Below the pieces are notes generated by a model. That model did no database searches, had not been told where the DNA came from, and worked only from the letters and a program-made list of their open reading frames with translations. This document shows, one piece after another, positions 50,763 through 62,533 of a stretch of 64,000 nt of DNA (position 1 is its first letter; every line of letters begins with the position of its first letter). The translations under genes and the position numbers were made by a program. Origin of the DNA: Dugong dugon (lineage: Eukaryota; Chordata; Mammalia; Sirenia; Dugongidae); assembly GCA_030035585.1 (NCBI GenBank), contig CM057462.1, positions 94,013,234 through 94,077,233 on the forward strand, written 5' to 3'.

Positions 50763-51859
50763 TGTGCCCAGCTTTTCTTCTAGCCAGGAGCCTAGGGCCA
50801 GTTTCTTTAACAAGCCTATAAGGCCTCCCAATACCATGGAGAAGTTAGTTCTCATATTCCGTCAGGAGTTGACACCGTGCATACTCCCATTTTTGGGTCA
50901 TGTACTCTGAGAGAAGAATAAGATTTTCTGACAAGGAAGAATCAGGGAAACATAAATGAGTGGTTCACATCTACATCAGTCAGTACAGACCTTCACAGTA
51001 GTGGTCCAGATATAGTGACCACTCTAGACATACAATTTATTTACATCAGCCATCCTAGGTGCACTGACCATTACAGACAAACTACTCTGGACATATTGAC
51101 CACCAGGACATACCAGCTACCTTAGACACACTGATCATATGTACCCACAACAATATGGAGACCTTCTATCAGTCCAACAGGGTCAGGAAGAAGGAGGTCA
51201 GGCTAAAATTGCTTACTAACCGGAACAAACCATCTTCTGTATTTTATCATCATGTAATAGTTTGGTGTGTTTCCCCAGGATGCAGTTAGTAAAATAGCCC
51301 AACCTCCTAGTACTCATACGAAAGTCATACCTAAAATTTATAAATGTTGGCATTTATTTGATTAGGCTAAACAGTAAGGATTCTCTGAAGATACCAACAG
51401 ATGTCTAAATCTGAATATTTCCACACATCCTCCAAAAACCATACAGATTAACAGGACAACATATAAAATCACAATTAATTCATCCCTACAGTATGACCAG
51501 GAATACTGGCAACTCCCATTTTCATTTGAGTGGGGAAATAAACATCTGAAATCAGCAGCACCGGCTATGGATCCCATACAGAAGTGGAGAGTTAGACAGA
51601 AACTATTTGGAAAAGGAGAGTGCAATGGAGTCCCAGAGAGCCCTCCCCGCCCCCCATGTGGAGAAATACTGAGAACAGCCATGCTGGATCAGAGTGCTCC
51701 CAAATGGGGATTGAAAGGAAGTAGCTTGAAAGTGCATGAGCCTAGAAGTATAAGTCTTGAGAGGGCACAGCTTCTGGGAACTTGGAAGGAGAGGGCATCT
51801 CTTGGAGATTTAGTAATGAAGAAGGAAGAAGAAAGAAGGTGATTGAAATTAAGGGTCCT

Positions 51860-51965
51860 GTCAAGATGGCTGAGTGGTCTAAGGTGCCAGACTCAAGGTG
51901 CACACCTTGCCTGCAAGCATTCTGGTCTCTGAATGGAGGTGTGGGTTCGAATCCCACTTCTGACA
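51860..51965 (+). tRNA. tRNA-Leu(CAA)-like gene with intron, possibly a pseudogene
   Basis: The cloverleaf can be drawn by eye. The acceptor is GTCAAGA with TTCTGAC; pair 5:68 is an A-C mismatch. The D arm is closed partly by wobble pairs. The anticodon stem is CCAGA/TCTGG with loop CTCAAGT, so the anticodon CAA sits at 51894-51896. There is a long variable arm (CTC/GAG) and a perfect T arm, GTGGG TTCGAAT CCCAC. A 22-nt intron (51898-51919) follows position 37, where mammalian tRNA-Leu(CAA) genes carry theirs. Its CCTTG can pair with CAAGG of the anticodon region, the expected intron-anticodon helix. The A box (TGGCTGAGTGG) and B box (GGTTCGAATCC) fit the Pol III consensus. No TTTT follows within 160 nt because a SINE begins about 7 nt downstream. 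The acceptor mismatch and the lost terminator argue for a decaying copy; the T arm and intron argue for a real gene origin. Confidence 0.8.
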
Positions 51966-51971
51966 AAATGC

Positions 51972-52139
51972 TTGGAAACCCTGGTGGTGTAGTGATTAAG
52001 AGCTACGGCTGCTAACCAAAAGGTTGGCAGTTCGAATCTACTAGGTGCTCCTTGGAAACTTTATGGGGCAGTTCTATTCTGTCCTATAGGGTCACTATGA
52101 GTTGGAATCAATTCAATGGCAACAGGTTTGGTTTTTGAG
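51972..52139 (+). mobile_element. AfroSINE abutting the tRNA-Leu locus
   Basis: tRNA-like head with an A-box-like TGGTGTAGTGA and B box AGTTCGAATCT, then the standard body (CTCCTTGGAAAC, GGGCAGTTCTATTCTGTCC) and tail (GGGTCACTATGAGTTGGAATC). The first T5 after the tRNA, at 52132-52136, is in this tail. Confidence 0.9.
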
Positions 52140-54590
52140 TTTATAACAACAAGTTTCATGAAATCTAAGACACATTAAACTCTCCCTGACCTCCAAAATG
52201 ATGCTATTCATTAAAGAAATTTCGTTGCACTATAGCAGCTGAAGAGGGCACTCTTGACCCAAGAAACCTACGAAGACACTCAAATCATCCAACCTCATCT
52301 ATAGAAGCACTTGCTCCAGGAAAATCCAAAGACCTTGAAAATGAACCGAAAAAGCCAGCCAACACCCATACACCACTGCTTTAAGAAGAAAATAAATGGA
52401 GAATCAAAATTCTTCAACTAATGAACTCACTCAAGACCCAACCTTGAAAGAGAGGAAACTAGCACACCACTCCAATATGAGCCTAATATTAGAAAAGCAA
52501 TGGCGAATATGAAAAAAAGAAATCACAATTCAGGAATTCAAACATGCAGAAGAGAAGTGAGCAAAAAAACCATAAAAGCTGTGAAACAAGAGTTTACTGA
52601 AAACAGGAAAGAAAGTGAAGGAAAAGACAATGATCTCAAGAATTAGGACTAAATTACAAGGTGCACAGGGGGAATAGATTCAACAAAATATACAAAAGAG
52701 ACAAGGAAAAGAGGAATGAAATGTCCAAGAGAAAACAAAATGATGAAAAAATGGGAAGTTCAGAAAGAAAAAAAGAATTATGGAAAACAAAGATGATCTA
52801 ACACACCTATAATTGAATTCCCTAAAGAAGGAAAACAAAACAATAAATCAAAACTAACATTTAACTATAATCCAATAAAACTTACCAAGATAAATAAAAG
52901 AAAGCCTGAATCTACATAATGAAAGGATTCCCTGTGAAACTGTGAAAATTGACTCAGAATGGTCTGCTTGAGACATATGCTATTCTGCCCAAGGAAACTC
53001 CTCTCGACCTCCAGGCAAAAAGACCAAGTAATTCAATATACAAACCAAAACAACAATGGAGCAACATTTGTCAAGAAAAATAAGTGTGAACCAAGGATTC
53101 TATATCCAACAAAACTGACCTTCAATTATCAAGATTATAGATAAATAATTTAAAAAGTAAGATTCAAGATATATTCTACTTACTAGCCCTTGGAGTCTCA
53201 AGGTGGTGCAAGCGGTTAACATACTTAGCTGCTAACCAAAAGATAGGTGGTTCCAGTCCACCCAGAGCACCTTGGAAGAAAGGCCTGGTGATCTACTTAA
53301 ATCAGCCGTTGAAAGCCCTGTGGAGCATAGTTCCACTCTGACACACATGGGGTCACCATAAGTAGAAACTGAGTCAATGTCAACTGGTAAAAAAAAAAAC
53401 AAAAACTGGACAAGCTCCATCAAACCAAAGATGACTGGGGAAATACAACCAAGGATGATGGTGAGCGTCTATTATATTTAATTGAAGAGGTTAAAATGAA
53501 GGTAGCAACAACGTTGTAAAAATAGTCTGTAAATGTTAAATGTTCAAAAGTAGAAATAATACAACTGAAAAAATAAAAAGATAGGAGAAAGAAGAGAGAT
53601 AGACGAGAGCAGAATAAGATCCTGATGGTCATATAAGTAATAGGTGGAAATCAAAGCATACCATTTAAAGCTGACAAGCCTAAGTAAAGAAAAAGGGAAT
53701 GGTGCATTATGTATGGTATTAATAAAAAATACAATTTTTTTCTTAATATCAAAATAAATTTAAAAAGAACAAAGAAAAGAGAATACATAAATATAGTAAA
53801 TTCAATACATACAATAAACATAAAATATGACAGAGGGAAGACCAAACACATTAGCCTTATCAAGAAATGTAAAAGGGCTTAATTCATCTACTGAAAGAAA
53901 ACTTTTCAGACTGATTCAAGAAACAAAACCCAATTTTATGAGATATGCAACAGACATACCTAAAATGTACAAATCGACAAGAGAGAAGCCCAATAGAATA
54001 ATGGACAAAAGATATGAACATGGTGGATAATTCACAAAAGAAGTACTAATGGCCAATAAACATATGAAAAGTTGCTGAACCTGACAAGCAATTAGGGAAA
54101 TAAAAAATAAAAAGAATAATAATAAACCATTTTTTTAACTATAAATCTGTCAAAAATTTAAAAAAAAAAACTAATAATATCCAGTGTTTGGAGATTATAA
54201 CGTAAAGGGCAACTCTCATATACTCTCAAAGGGGACATAAATTGATAGAGCCATTTTGGAGGGCAAATTGCCAGTATGTTTCAAGTTTGAAATCACACAC
54301 CCTTTGATTCTAAAATTTCATTCCAAGGAATTTATCCTACAGAAACACATATACACACAAAGTTGTATATTATCAGAATATCCATTGATGCATTGGTTGA
54401 AACAGCAAAACTTGAGAGCAACCTAAATATCTGACAGTAAGTAATAAGTAATAAATCATTGTTTATTTGTATGTGGAATACTATGCGTTGGAGATATTTT
54501 CAGGATATGTTGCTACATGGAACACATGAGCAATATATAGATAGGTTATGATATCATTTATGCAAAACATGTCTTGTGTGTGTGTGTGTG
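52140..54590 (+). repeat. Ancient L1/HAL1-type LINE, degenerate, split by an AfroSINE
   Basis: A-rich coding-like strand with phrases of old L1/HAL1 elements: GTGAACCAAGGATTCTATAT, CCAACAAAACTGACCTTCAA and, near the end, AATGGCCAATAAACATATGA and GTGGAATACTATGCG. No frame longer than about 70 codons remains. Confidence 0.6.
53186..53399 (+). mobile_element. AfroSINE, second subfamily
   Basis: GGAGTCTCAAGGTGGTGCAA head, CCTTGGAAGAAAGGCCTGG body and CTCTGACACACATGGGGTC tail region. Confidence 0.9.
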
Positions 54591-55006
54591 TGTAGTGGAT
54601 ATGAACTATGATTACATAACTCAGGTGTACAAGAAATAAAACTTTCCTCATTTTCAATTTTATAATTGAGCCTAATTTCTGTTTTGAATCCCCATGCTAC
54701 TAGCCTTGTGAGTACAATCTCAACCAATTTGGAGTTTCTCACTCCTTCTCTCCATGGCTGCATCTGAGTTCCAGGGTGCTTACATAGTGCCAAGACATTA
54801 GGAGTTGGGGGTGGTGGTCAGTTCATCTGATACTTGTCGTCCTTTGTCAACACAGGCATTTGCCAAGATATGCATCTTTCTGACTGATTCTCGGGCATCA
54901 GTTCACACAGGTGTTCCCATCCTGTAGGCCTAGTAGTCTACCCTTCCCATGGGCCCGGGAGTCATTCTGCAGGCCTAGGACTCATTTCGCTTCTTCTGCT
55001 CCCTAC

Positions 55007-55176
55007 CAAAAACAAAAAAACCAAACTCACTGCCATTGAGTTGATTCTGACTCATAGCAACCCTATAGGACAGAGTAGAACTGCCCCAAAGAGTTTCCAA
55101 GGAGTGGCTGGTGAATTCAAACTGCCGACCTTTTGGTTAGTAGCCGTAGCTCTTAACCACTGTGCCACCAGGACAC
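55007..55176 (-). mobile_element. AfroSINE (short form), antisense
   Basis: CACTGCCATTGAGTTGATTC tail, AGGACAGAGTAGAACTGCCC body and GTGCCACCAGGAC head. Confidence 0.92.
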
Positions 55177-56004
55177 TGGAATCTCTGAGAGACTAAGGGA
55201 AACTTCCTGGGATTTTTGCCCCACGCTGAGAAACACAGGGCAGAGTCCCTCTCTCTAGGACCCTCCAAACATCTATGTTCTTAACATTTTCTTTCAGTCT
55301 CCTGCTCCCCATCTCTTGGAAGATTATCCAGGGGTGAGGAAAGTAGTGAGTGAAAAATTCCTCCCTCTTTGAATCCTCTATGTTTCTTATTTATTTACTA
55401 TGTTCCTCCAAAGGCTTTGTATATTCCAGGGTTCATCCTCATTCCAAGAATTTTAGGCTTGGAAAAACTAAAGCTAAGGGAAGACCCTTACTATTCCCAT
55501 ACTTATTTTTTCTCTTCATCCACTCACTGTGGCAATGAGCACAGAGTCAAGCTGCTTAAACTGGGGAGTTGTGGTAAGAGAGGGAATTGGTTAATATTTC
55601 TAAATATTTTCTACCATGTCTTTTACACATATTTATTCATATATTTAAACGTAGAAGAAAGGTCTGGAGAGATATATATCAAGCAATTAATGGTGGATGC
55701 CTCTGGAGGGTTGTGAAAAGTGGGGACCTGCAACTCTGTCATTTTCCTGGAGGGTGGGGGAGCTTGACATTTGTGAATAGCGTTAGTGACACCACACACT
55801 CCAAACTAGAGGGGTGGAAACTGGAAATGAAATGTGACATGTACAAGAGCTGTTTCTCTTTTCCCTCCTTACTTGCTGATTCCTTATATGGAGACTGTGT
55901 GTCTCCTTTCTTTTATCTCCTCTTGATTGGGGATATGATTATCAAATAATGGATTCATCAAATGAGTTTCTAACCTGTATTTAATTTCCAGTTGGAATCT
56001 TCAG

Positions 56005-56745
56005 TGGACCCCTGCAGTGCAATGAATTACTTAGTATGGCCTTTCTAGCCATAGTCATTGTAACTCCCACCAAACGATCCGGTGGGACCTTAATGAGGGG
56101 ATTGGTCAGTTTTGCCATCCTTCTAGTCTTCAAATGAGCCATCCTAGAGGCAGGAGGGATGATCTCATCACCACCAAGGAAGAAGAGCCAGGAGTGGAGC
56201 ACATCCTTTGGATCCGGGATCCCTAAGCTGAGAAGCTCCTGGAACCAGGAGACTGAGAGAGAAAGAGCTGTAGTACAGAAGATGGCAAGTATTGGCAGCA
56301 GAGAAATGGCAGCAACAGAGGCCGGATACTGAGCAAGAAAGCTGAGTGCCTTTGGGCAGAAGGCTTGCTGGCAGAGTAGGATGCCTCCGGTCACTTGGTG
56401 GAGCTAATTTTCCTGACCCATGGAGCTAGAGTTGAGCACCTTTGGTTAGAGGCTTATGGGTGGATTGGGGTGCCTCTGCGAACTTATTGGCAGGGCTAAA
56501 TGAGCTTTGTAACACTAGCCTGAGCAGGGCAGAAGCTGAGGGCCAGAAAGAGGCGTGCTTGTGGGCATGGCTGAGAAGAGGCTCTCCTGATGGAAGAATT
56601 GTATCCTGAGTGTTCCTGAACCTGAATTGTAACCTGTTACTTCCCTAATAAACCCCATCATTGTGAGATTGTCTGAGTTCTTTGTGGCCATTGCAATGAA
56701 TTACTGAACCCAGCAGAGAAGTAGAGAGTATCGTGGGAGGGACTT
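56005..56745 (+). mobile_element. ERVL-type LTR
   Basis: Its middle shares ACCAAGGAAGAAGAGCC ... CATCCTTTGGATC ... GAGAAGCTCCT with the MaLR LTR at 61369-61440. A poly(A) signal AATAAA lies at 56648-56653, followed by a TTGTGAGATTGTCTGAG R-like stretch, and a primer-binding site follows directly. The left border is uncertain. GCAATGAATTACT occurs at both 56019-56031 and 56693-56705. The antisense open frame across the left half is a by-product of LTR sequence, not a gene. Confidence 0.65.
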
Positions 56746-56747
56746 GT

Positions 56748-56763
56748 TGGTGTCAGAATTGGT
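56748..56763 (+). other. Retroviral primer-binding site for tRNA-Leu
   Basis: TGGTGTCAGAATTGGT matches the complement of the tRNA-Leu 3' end (TGGTGTCAGAAGTGGG) at 14 of 16 positions. ERVL elements are named for this primer. About 100 nt of internal sequence (AAAATGGTGGAGAGAGGAGG...) follow before homology is lost, so the provirus is heavily truncated and no gag or pol is seen. Confidence 0.7.
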
Positions 56764-58029
56764 AAAAATGGTGGAGAGAGGAGGCATGTCTGACCTCTCC
56801 GCCTCATAGGAATCAGCCTTGGGCTGTTGATCTTGATTCTCCTTCCCCCTCATGAAATTAGAGAAGGTCAAACACCCAAACCTTATCTTATCTCTATTGT
56901 TTGAAATTCCTCTTGTGTTGATTTATTTTCTTTTTATTGCCAGAGCTGTTGCGAAATAGAAAAGTAAATTGATACATACTCTTCTTCCCCATGCTTCACT
57001 GTCTTTTAGTTCAAGTCTAAGCAACGATATCTAAAGTGGAGGAAGGGGAAAAGCAAAGGATCAGGACCCGTAGAACACGCAATCCCTGAACAAGACTCAT
57101 ACAAGATCAATGGAAGCAGAAGCAGTTACATGTATTTGGAGCAAGGTCACACATATTTCGTGGCCTGCAAACCTCTGCTTTTGGCTAAGGTGAATGCTTA
57201 GGTGACTTAGATGGAAGCAAAATCATGCCAACTAGATTTACAGCTGGGAGGGATAACCATCTTGGTAAAAGAATCAAGATTTGAGAAGACCTTAAGAGTC
57301 TAGATCAGAACAACAAAACGCAATTTAATGGACATAAATGTGAAGCCCTACATTTAGGTTTAAAATATTCAATTGCAGAGGTATAGAATGAGAGAAACTT
57401 GGCCTGATACTTTATATGAAAAAATTCTGAGATTTTTCAATGACTCTACACTAACTTGACCTAGTGTTTGAAAAATCCACCACCCACTAAGAAGAGACGA
57501 TATAATCATGGCTCCTATAATAGAAATGTAGTGTTGTGTTCAGATGAATGTAGGTGATCATGTCATTGTACTCAACATTAATTTAACCTTCATAAATGAC
57601 TTAAAAATTCATTGATTACTAAGTAATGGATTCATCAAATGAGTTTCTATTCTATATTTAATGTCCATGTACCTTGGTAGACGTTGAATATACAGTAGTT
57701 ACACAACATCTGAAGTACTTGGAAAGGTTCTGGAATTCTACTTTTTAGAAAGATACTGTTAAAGAAAAAGCGTTCAAAAGAGAGTGAAGAGAATGTACAA
57801 GGATTGGAAAGAGGGTGTGAAGGTGAAGGATCTGAGGCTGGGTGTGAGAAGGGGGGCAAGTGTTAGTATTCTTCAGATACTGAAGAGCTGTAATGAGCAA
57901 CCCAAGGTAGAACAAAAACCAATGACTAAATGCTGTAAGAAGACAGACCTGTGATCAATACAAGAAAAACTCAACAGTTACAACTCTCCCATAATGAATA
58001 AGGCTGAATTCCCTTCCAAATGGGATGAT

Positions 58030-58190
58030 GATGATGATATGAACAATAATGGTTACCCTTTATTGAGTGTTTACTAAGTGTTTTTCACACGTTATCTCAT
58101 TTAATCCTCATAACCATCCTTAAGAGGATCAGAAAAGTTAAGAAATTTGCCCAGGATTTGAGTGCCCACCCACAAGTCCACAAAAGAAGG
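58030..58190 (-). repeat. MIR
   Basis: CCTTTATTGAGTGTTTACTA ... CGTTATCTCATTTAATCCTC. Confidence 0.7.
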
Positions 58191-58470
58191 GATAGACTGG
58201 TATTTCCATATTTCAAACACTGTTTGCTCTAGTCATCTAAGACTTTTTAGCAAAATGATAGTTTGTTCCATCTGAATATCCAGCATGAAGTCTGACACAC
58301 AGTAGGTGTTCAGTGTACTGTGTATATTAGTTAAGTAAGAAAGAATAATCTATGAATGAGAGTGAAGCATTATGAAATGAGAATGGGCTTTGGAATAAAA
58401 TGCACCTGGAACTCTACTGTGGTTGTAGATCTTGAAATGAGCCTCAAGGGCATGAAGCATGTTTGTAGAG

Positions 58471-58728
58471 CAGCGCTGTCCAGTAGAACCTTCTGCAATG
58501 ATAGAAGATGCACACACACATACACATACACACACAAACATACACACATATATATGCTATCCAATATAGTAGCCACCAACACTAACCACATGTGGCTACT
58601 GAGCACTTGAGCTGTGGCTAGTTCAACTGAAGACCTGAATTTTTAATTTAATTTCTTTTAGTCTAAATATTATTAATTAAATTTTAAATAGCCACATGGG
58701 CCTGAGGACACCATATTGGACAGCATAG
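58471..58728 (-). mobile_element. MER5A-like hAT MITE with internal CA repeat
   Basis: The terminal inverted repeats CAGCGCTGTCCA and TGGACAGCATAG bound 258 nt. The interior has the MER5 phrase ACCACATGTGGCTACTGAGCACTTGA. A CA/TA-rich microsatellite occupies about 58510-58556. Confidence 0.85.
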
Positions 58729-59279
58729 CTCTAGAAGCTTAGGTTCCATTGCATTTTCTGCAAGCCTTGTAAACTGTGTGAGGTGGGCACACAAGGGTAA
58801 AGATTGTGCTGATGCAGTTAGATGCAATCAGTTGACCTTGGCTCATCTGGGAGATGTACCAGTCTGGCTGAGGGGTCATCAGCAAAACTCACTTCTGAGG
58901 GTGGCAGGAACTCTGAACCAGTCGGCAGGATGTCCAGGTGGTCCTCAAGGCGATCATCCGAGGGGTATAACTAAACACTTTAGTGGCTGAAAGGCTGTGC
59001 GAGCTGCTAACAGTGCAGAACCACCTCCCCATCACCCACTGGTCATGGCTCCCTGGGGCCACCAAGGTCATGTGGAGAAAAAACAGAGACCAAGAAGATA
59101 TAGGGGATTTTATGAGACTTTATTGGCCTCTTAGTGCATACTGCAGATTCTCCCAACACCGTCCTTAACAGAGGTTCCAAATCCAGATCTTTCCTGCTTC
59201 ACCTTTTGCCACCTTCTCCGTTGTTTACCAAGCTTCAGCCACACAGGTTTTCTCTGTTTCTGCCTAGCACACACCAAGG

Positions 59280-59530
59280 CCGAGGAGAGCATCATGATTC
59301 AGGGTACAAACTCTGGGGCTAGATCACTGGGGTTCAAATTCTTCCTCTGCCCTTCATTCACAATTTATTAACATTTCTATGCCTCCGTTTTTTCATTTGT
59401 AAAATGAGAATAATAATATTACTTTCCTCATAGGATTGATAGAAGGACTAAATGCATTAATATATGTAAAGAACTTAAAGTTGTGCCTGGCACATAATAA
59501 GTATTATGAAGTGTTGGTTATTATTATTAT
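59280..59530 (+). repeat. MIR, nearly complete
   Basis: CTCTGGGGCTAGATCACTGG ... TTTCATTTGTAAAATGAGAA ... GTGCCTGGCACATAATAAG, in sense. Confidence 0.85.
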
Positions 59531-59559
59531 TACTAGTCCTCAAGCATTAGGATTTGTTT

Positions 59560-59895
59560 TCTAAAGCTGGAACATTTTTCCCATGGACAATTCCTGGTCA
59601 TCGTGCAGGTCTCAAAGTAAATGTAATTTTCTTGGGGAGACTTTCCCTGACTCTCAGCGAGCTTAGTCATGCCTCCCGGCCAGCTCCCATTATATGCTCT
59701 AATACCAGTCGGTGCTTTTCTTTCATAGCACCTAATACACTTGCATGATTATCTGTTTGGGTATTGGTTGTTTAATGTCTTTCTCCTCCATTAAATTACA
59801 GGCTTCATGAGTGAAAGAACCATAGTTGTTCAGAGTTGTATCCCAGGAACTAGCACAGTACCTGTTCAAAGTAGCTGTTTAACAAAAGAAAGAAT
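59560..59895 (+). repeat. L2 LINE 3' end
   Basis: ACTTTCCCTGACTCTCAGCG ... ATTACAGGCTTCATGAGTG ... CTAGCACAGTACCTGTTCA. Confidence 0.75.
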
Positions 59896-60296
59896 TCATG
59901 TCAGTATTACAGGAGAAGGCCACCCAATATTTCAAGCCTAGCTCATAGAAGCAAGCCTTCTCAAATGTTCATATTATCAAAATCTTTCCCCATGTTGTAA
60001 CACCATTCACTCTATCCTCCCAGTTCAGTTCTCTCCATCGTCATTAAAAACCACAGTTGGTAATAAGAAGTGGAGGTAGTTACTTGTAGAAGTGGGAGAT
60101 ATAAACCAGTAAATGTAATTCAGAGAAATTTGTTCTCTAGGGTTCCATCAGATGATCTTATTTGCTAATTGTGGTCCCTTAGGAGATACTGATATGCAGC
60201 TCCAGCTAATCTTTCCTTGGAGTGTCCATCTGGCATCATATTTCCAGGGATACCACTTAGGGTCAGATACTTCTTCCTCAATATACAGTCTCTTTA

Positions 60297-60506
60297 GAAG
60301 GCCCTGGGTGGAACAAACTTAAAGCTTGGCTGCTAACCAAAAGGATGGCATTTTGAGTCTACCCAGAGGCACCTCATAAGAAAGGCCTGGAGATCTACTT
60401 CCAAAAAATCAGCCACTGAAAATCTTACAGAACACAGTTCTAATGTGACCCACATGGGGTCACCATAAGTTGAAATCAATTTGATGGCAACTGGTTTGGT
60501 TTTGTT
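60297..60506 (+). mobile_element. AfroSINE, second subfamily
   Basis: AGAAGGCCCTGGGTGGAAC head, TAAGAAAGGCCTGGAGATC body and ACTGGTTTGGTTTTG tail. Confidence 0.9.
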
Positions 60507-60831
60507 ATTATATATGTGTATTAGTAAGAGTATTCTGCTGTAACAAACAACTGCAAAATCTCAATGGCTAAACACTGCAAAGGTGTTTCTTGCTTATACT
60601 GTCATTCATTGCGATCAGTGAGGCTTGGGGGAGGGTTCCATGGTGTCATGCAGTCACTCAGGGACCCAGCCTCTTTCCATCTGGTGGTTCTACCATCATT
60701 CAGGGCCTCAGAGTCCACCACCAGATCTTCTGCCTCCAACCAGCTGATGAAAGAGAGCTTGGAGGATCTCATGGGAGGTTTCAGAGGCTAGGCCTGTAAG
60801 TGGTGTATATAATTTCTCCCCCATTCTCTTG

Positions 60832-61103
60832 TTATTGTTAGGTGCTGTTGAGTCGATTCCGACTCATAGCGACCCTATGTATTACAGAACCAAACACTGC
60901 CCCGTCTGCGCCATCCTCACAGTCATTGCTATATTTGAGCCCATTGTTGCAGCCACTGCGTCAATCCATCTCATTGAGGGTTCCTCTTTTTCACGGACCC
61001 TCTACTTTACCAAGCATGATGTCCTTCTCTAGGGACTGGTCCCTCCTGATAACGTGTCTAAAGTACATGAGATGAAGTCTCGCCATCCTCTCTTCTAAGA
61101 GGT
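60832..61103 (-). mobile_element. RTE LINE 3' part, first piece (split by LTR)
   Basis: Antisense RTE from the 3' terminus (TTGTTATTGTTAGGTGCTGT) to CTTCTAAGAGG, where a MaLR-type LTR is inserted. The element resumes at 61624 with AGCATTCTAGCTGTAC. Confidence 0.9.
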
Positions 61104-61623
61104 TGCTATGGATTGAATTGTGTCCCCCAAAAATCTGTAGCAGCTTGGCTAGGCAGGATTCCCAGTGTTGTGTGCTTGTTCCCTTTTTGTCATCTGATGT
61201 GATTTTCCTATGTGTTGTAAATCCTACCTCTATGATGTTAATGAGGCAAGATTAGAGACCGTTATACTAATGAGGCAGGACACAATCTACAAGATTAGGC
61301 TGTGTCTTAAGTCAATCTCTTTTGAGACTTAAAAGAGAGAAGGGAGCAGAGAGATATAGGGACCTCTTACCACCAAGAAACAAGAGCCAGAAGAATAGCA
61401 TGTCCTTTGGACTCTGGGTCCCTGTGCCGAGAAGCTCCTTAACTAGGGAAGATTGGTGACAAGGACATTCCCCCAGAGCCGACAGAGAGAGAAAGCATTT
61501 CCCTGGAGCTGGCACCCTGAATTCAGACTTCTAGCCTCCTAGACTGTGAGAGAATAAATGTCTCTTTGTTAAAGCCAACTTCTTATGGTATTTCTGTTAT
61601 AGCAGTACTAGATAACTAAGACA
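61104..61623 (+). mobile_element. MaLR/MLT1-type solo LTR inside an RTE LINE
   Basis: Starts TGCTATGGATTGAATTGTG with the CCCCC motif typical of MLT1/MST LTRs. It has a poly(A) signal AATAAA (61554-61559), then TGTCTCTTTGTTAAAGCCA, and ends GATAACTAAGACA. It shares long stretches with the antisense LTR at 49490-49901 (for example ACCCTGAATTCAGACTTCTA and AGAGCCGACAGA). No internal region is attached, so it is a solo LTR. Confidence 0.85.
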
Positions 61624-62533
61624 AGCATTCTAGCTGTACTTCCAAGACAGATTCGTTAGTTTTTCCTGGCAGTCTATGCTATATTCAATATTCTTAGCCA
61701 AGATCATAATTCAAAAGCGTCATTTCTTCTTCTGGCTTCCTTCTTTATTGTCCAGCTTTGGCATGCATATGGCAATTGAAAATGCCATGGCTTGAGTCGG
61801 GTGCACTTTAGTCCTCATAGTGACATCTTTGCTTTTTAACCCTTAAAGAGGCCTTTTGCAGCAGATTTACCCCATGCAATATATCATTTGATTTCTTGAC
61901 TGCTGCTTCCATGGGCGTGATTGTAGATCCAAGTAAAACGAAATCCTTGACAACTTCAATCTTTTCTCCATTTATCTTGATGTTGCTTATTGCTTATTTT
62001 TGTTTTCTTTATGTTGTGATATAATCCATACTGAAGGTTGTCCTCCTTGATCTTCATCAGTAAGTGCTTCAAGTCTTATTCACTTTCAACAAGCAAGGTT
62101 GTGTCATCTGCATATCACAGGTTGTTAATGAGTCTTCCTCCAATCCTCATGTCACATTCTTCTTCATATAGACCAGCTTCTTGGGATTATTTGCTCAGCA
62201 TATAGATTGAATAAGTATGGTGAAAGGATACAATCCTGACACACACCTTTCCTAATTTTATACCAGGCAGTATCCCCTTGTTCTATTCGAAAAACTGGCT
62301 CTTGGTCTATGTACAGGTTCCTCACGAGCACAATTAATTATTCTGGAAGTTCCATTCTTCTCAATGTTATCCGTAATTTGTTATGATCCACATACTTAAA
62401 TGTCTTTGTATAGTCAATAAAACACAGGTAAATATCTTTCTGGTATTCGCTGCTTTCAGCCAGGATACAGCTGACATCAGCAATTCTATCCCCTATTCCA
62501 CGTCCTCTTCTGAAACTGGCTTGAATTTCTGGC
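61624..62533 (-). mobile_element. RTE LINE, second piece with RT remnants
   Basis: Continuation of the RTE after the LTR. It is colinear with 11880-12780 of the larger copy and ends within the reverse transcriptase at GGCTTGAATTTCTGGC, so this copy is 5'-truncated. The coding frame is destroyed by many indels. Confidence 0.88.

Noticed and set aside
51362..51682. Antisense 106-codon open frame
   Set aside because: No domain, and no homology I recognise; chance frame in intergenic DNA.
55981..56394. Antisense 137-codon open frame, the second longest in the window
   Set aside because: It lies wholly inside LTR-like sequence, and a related frame occurs in the LTR at 61312-61515, so it reflects LTR composition and not a gene.
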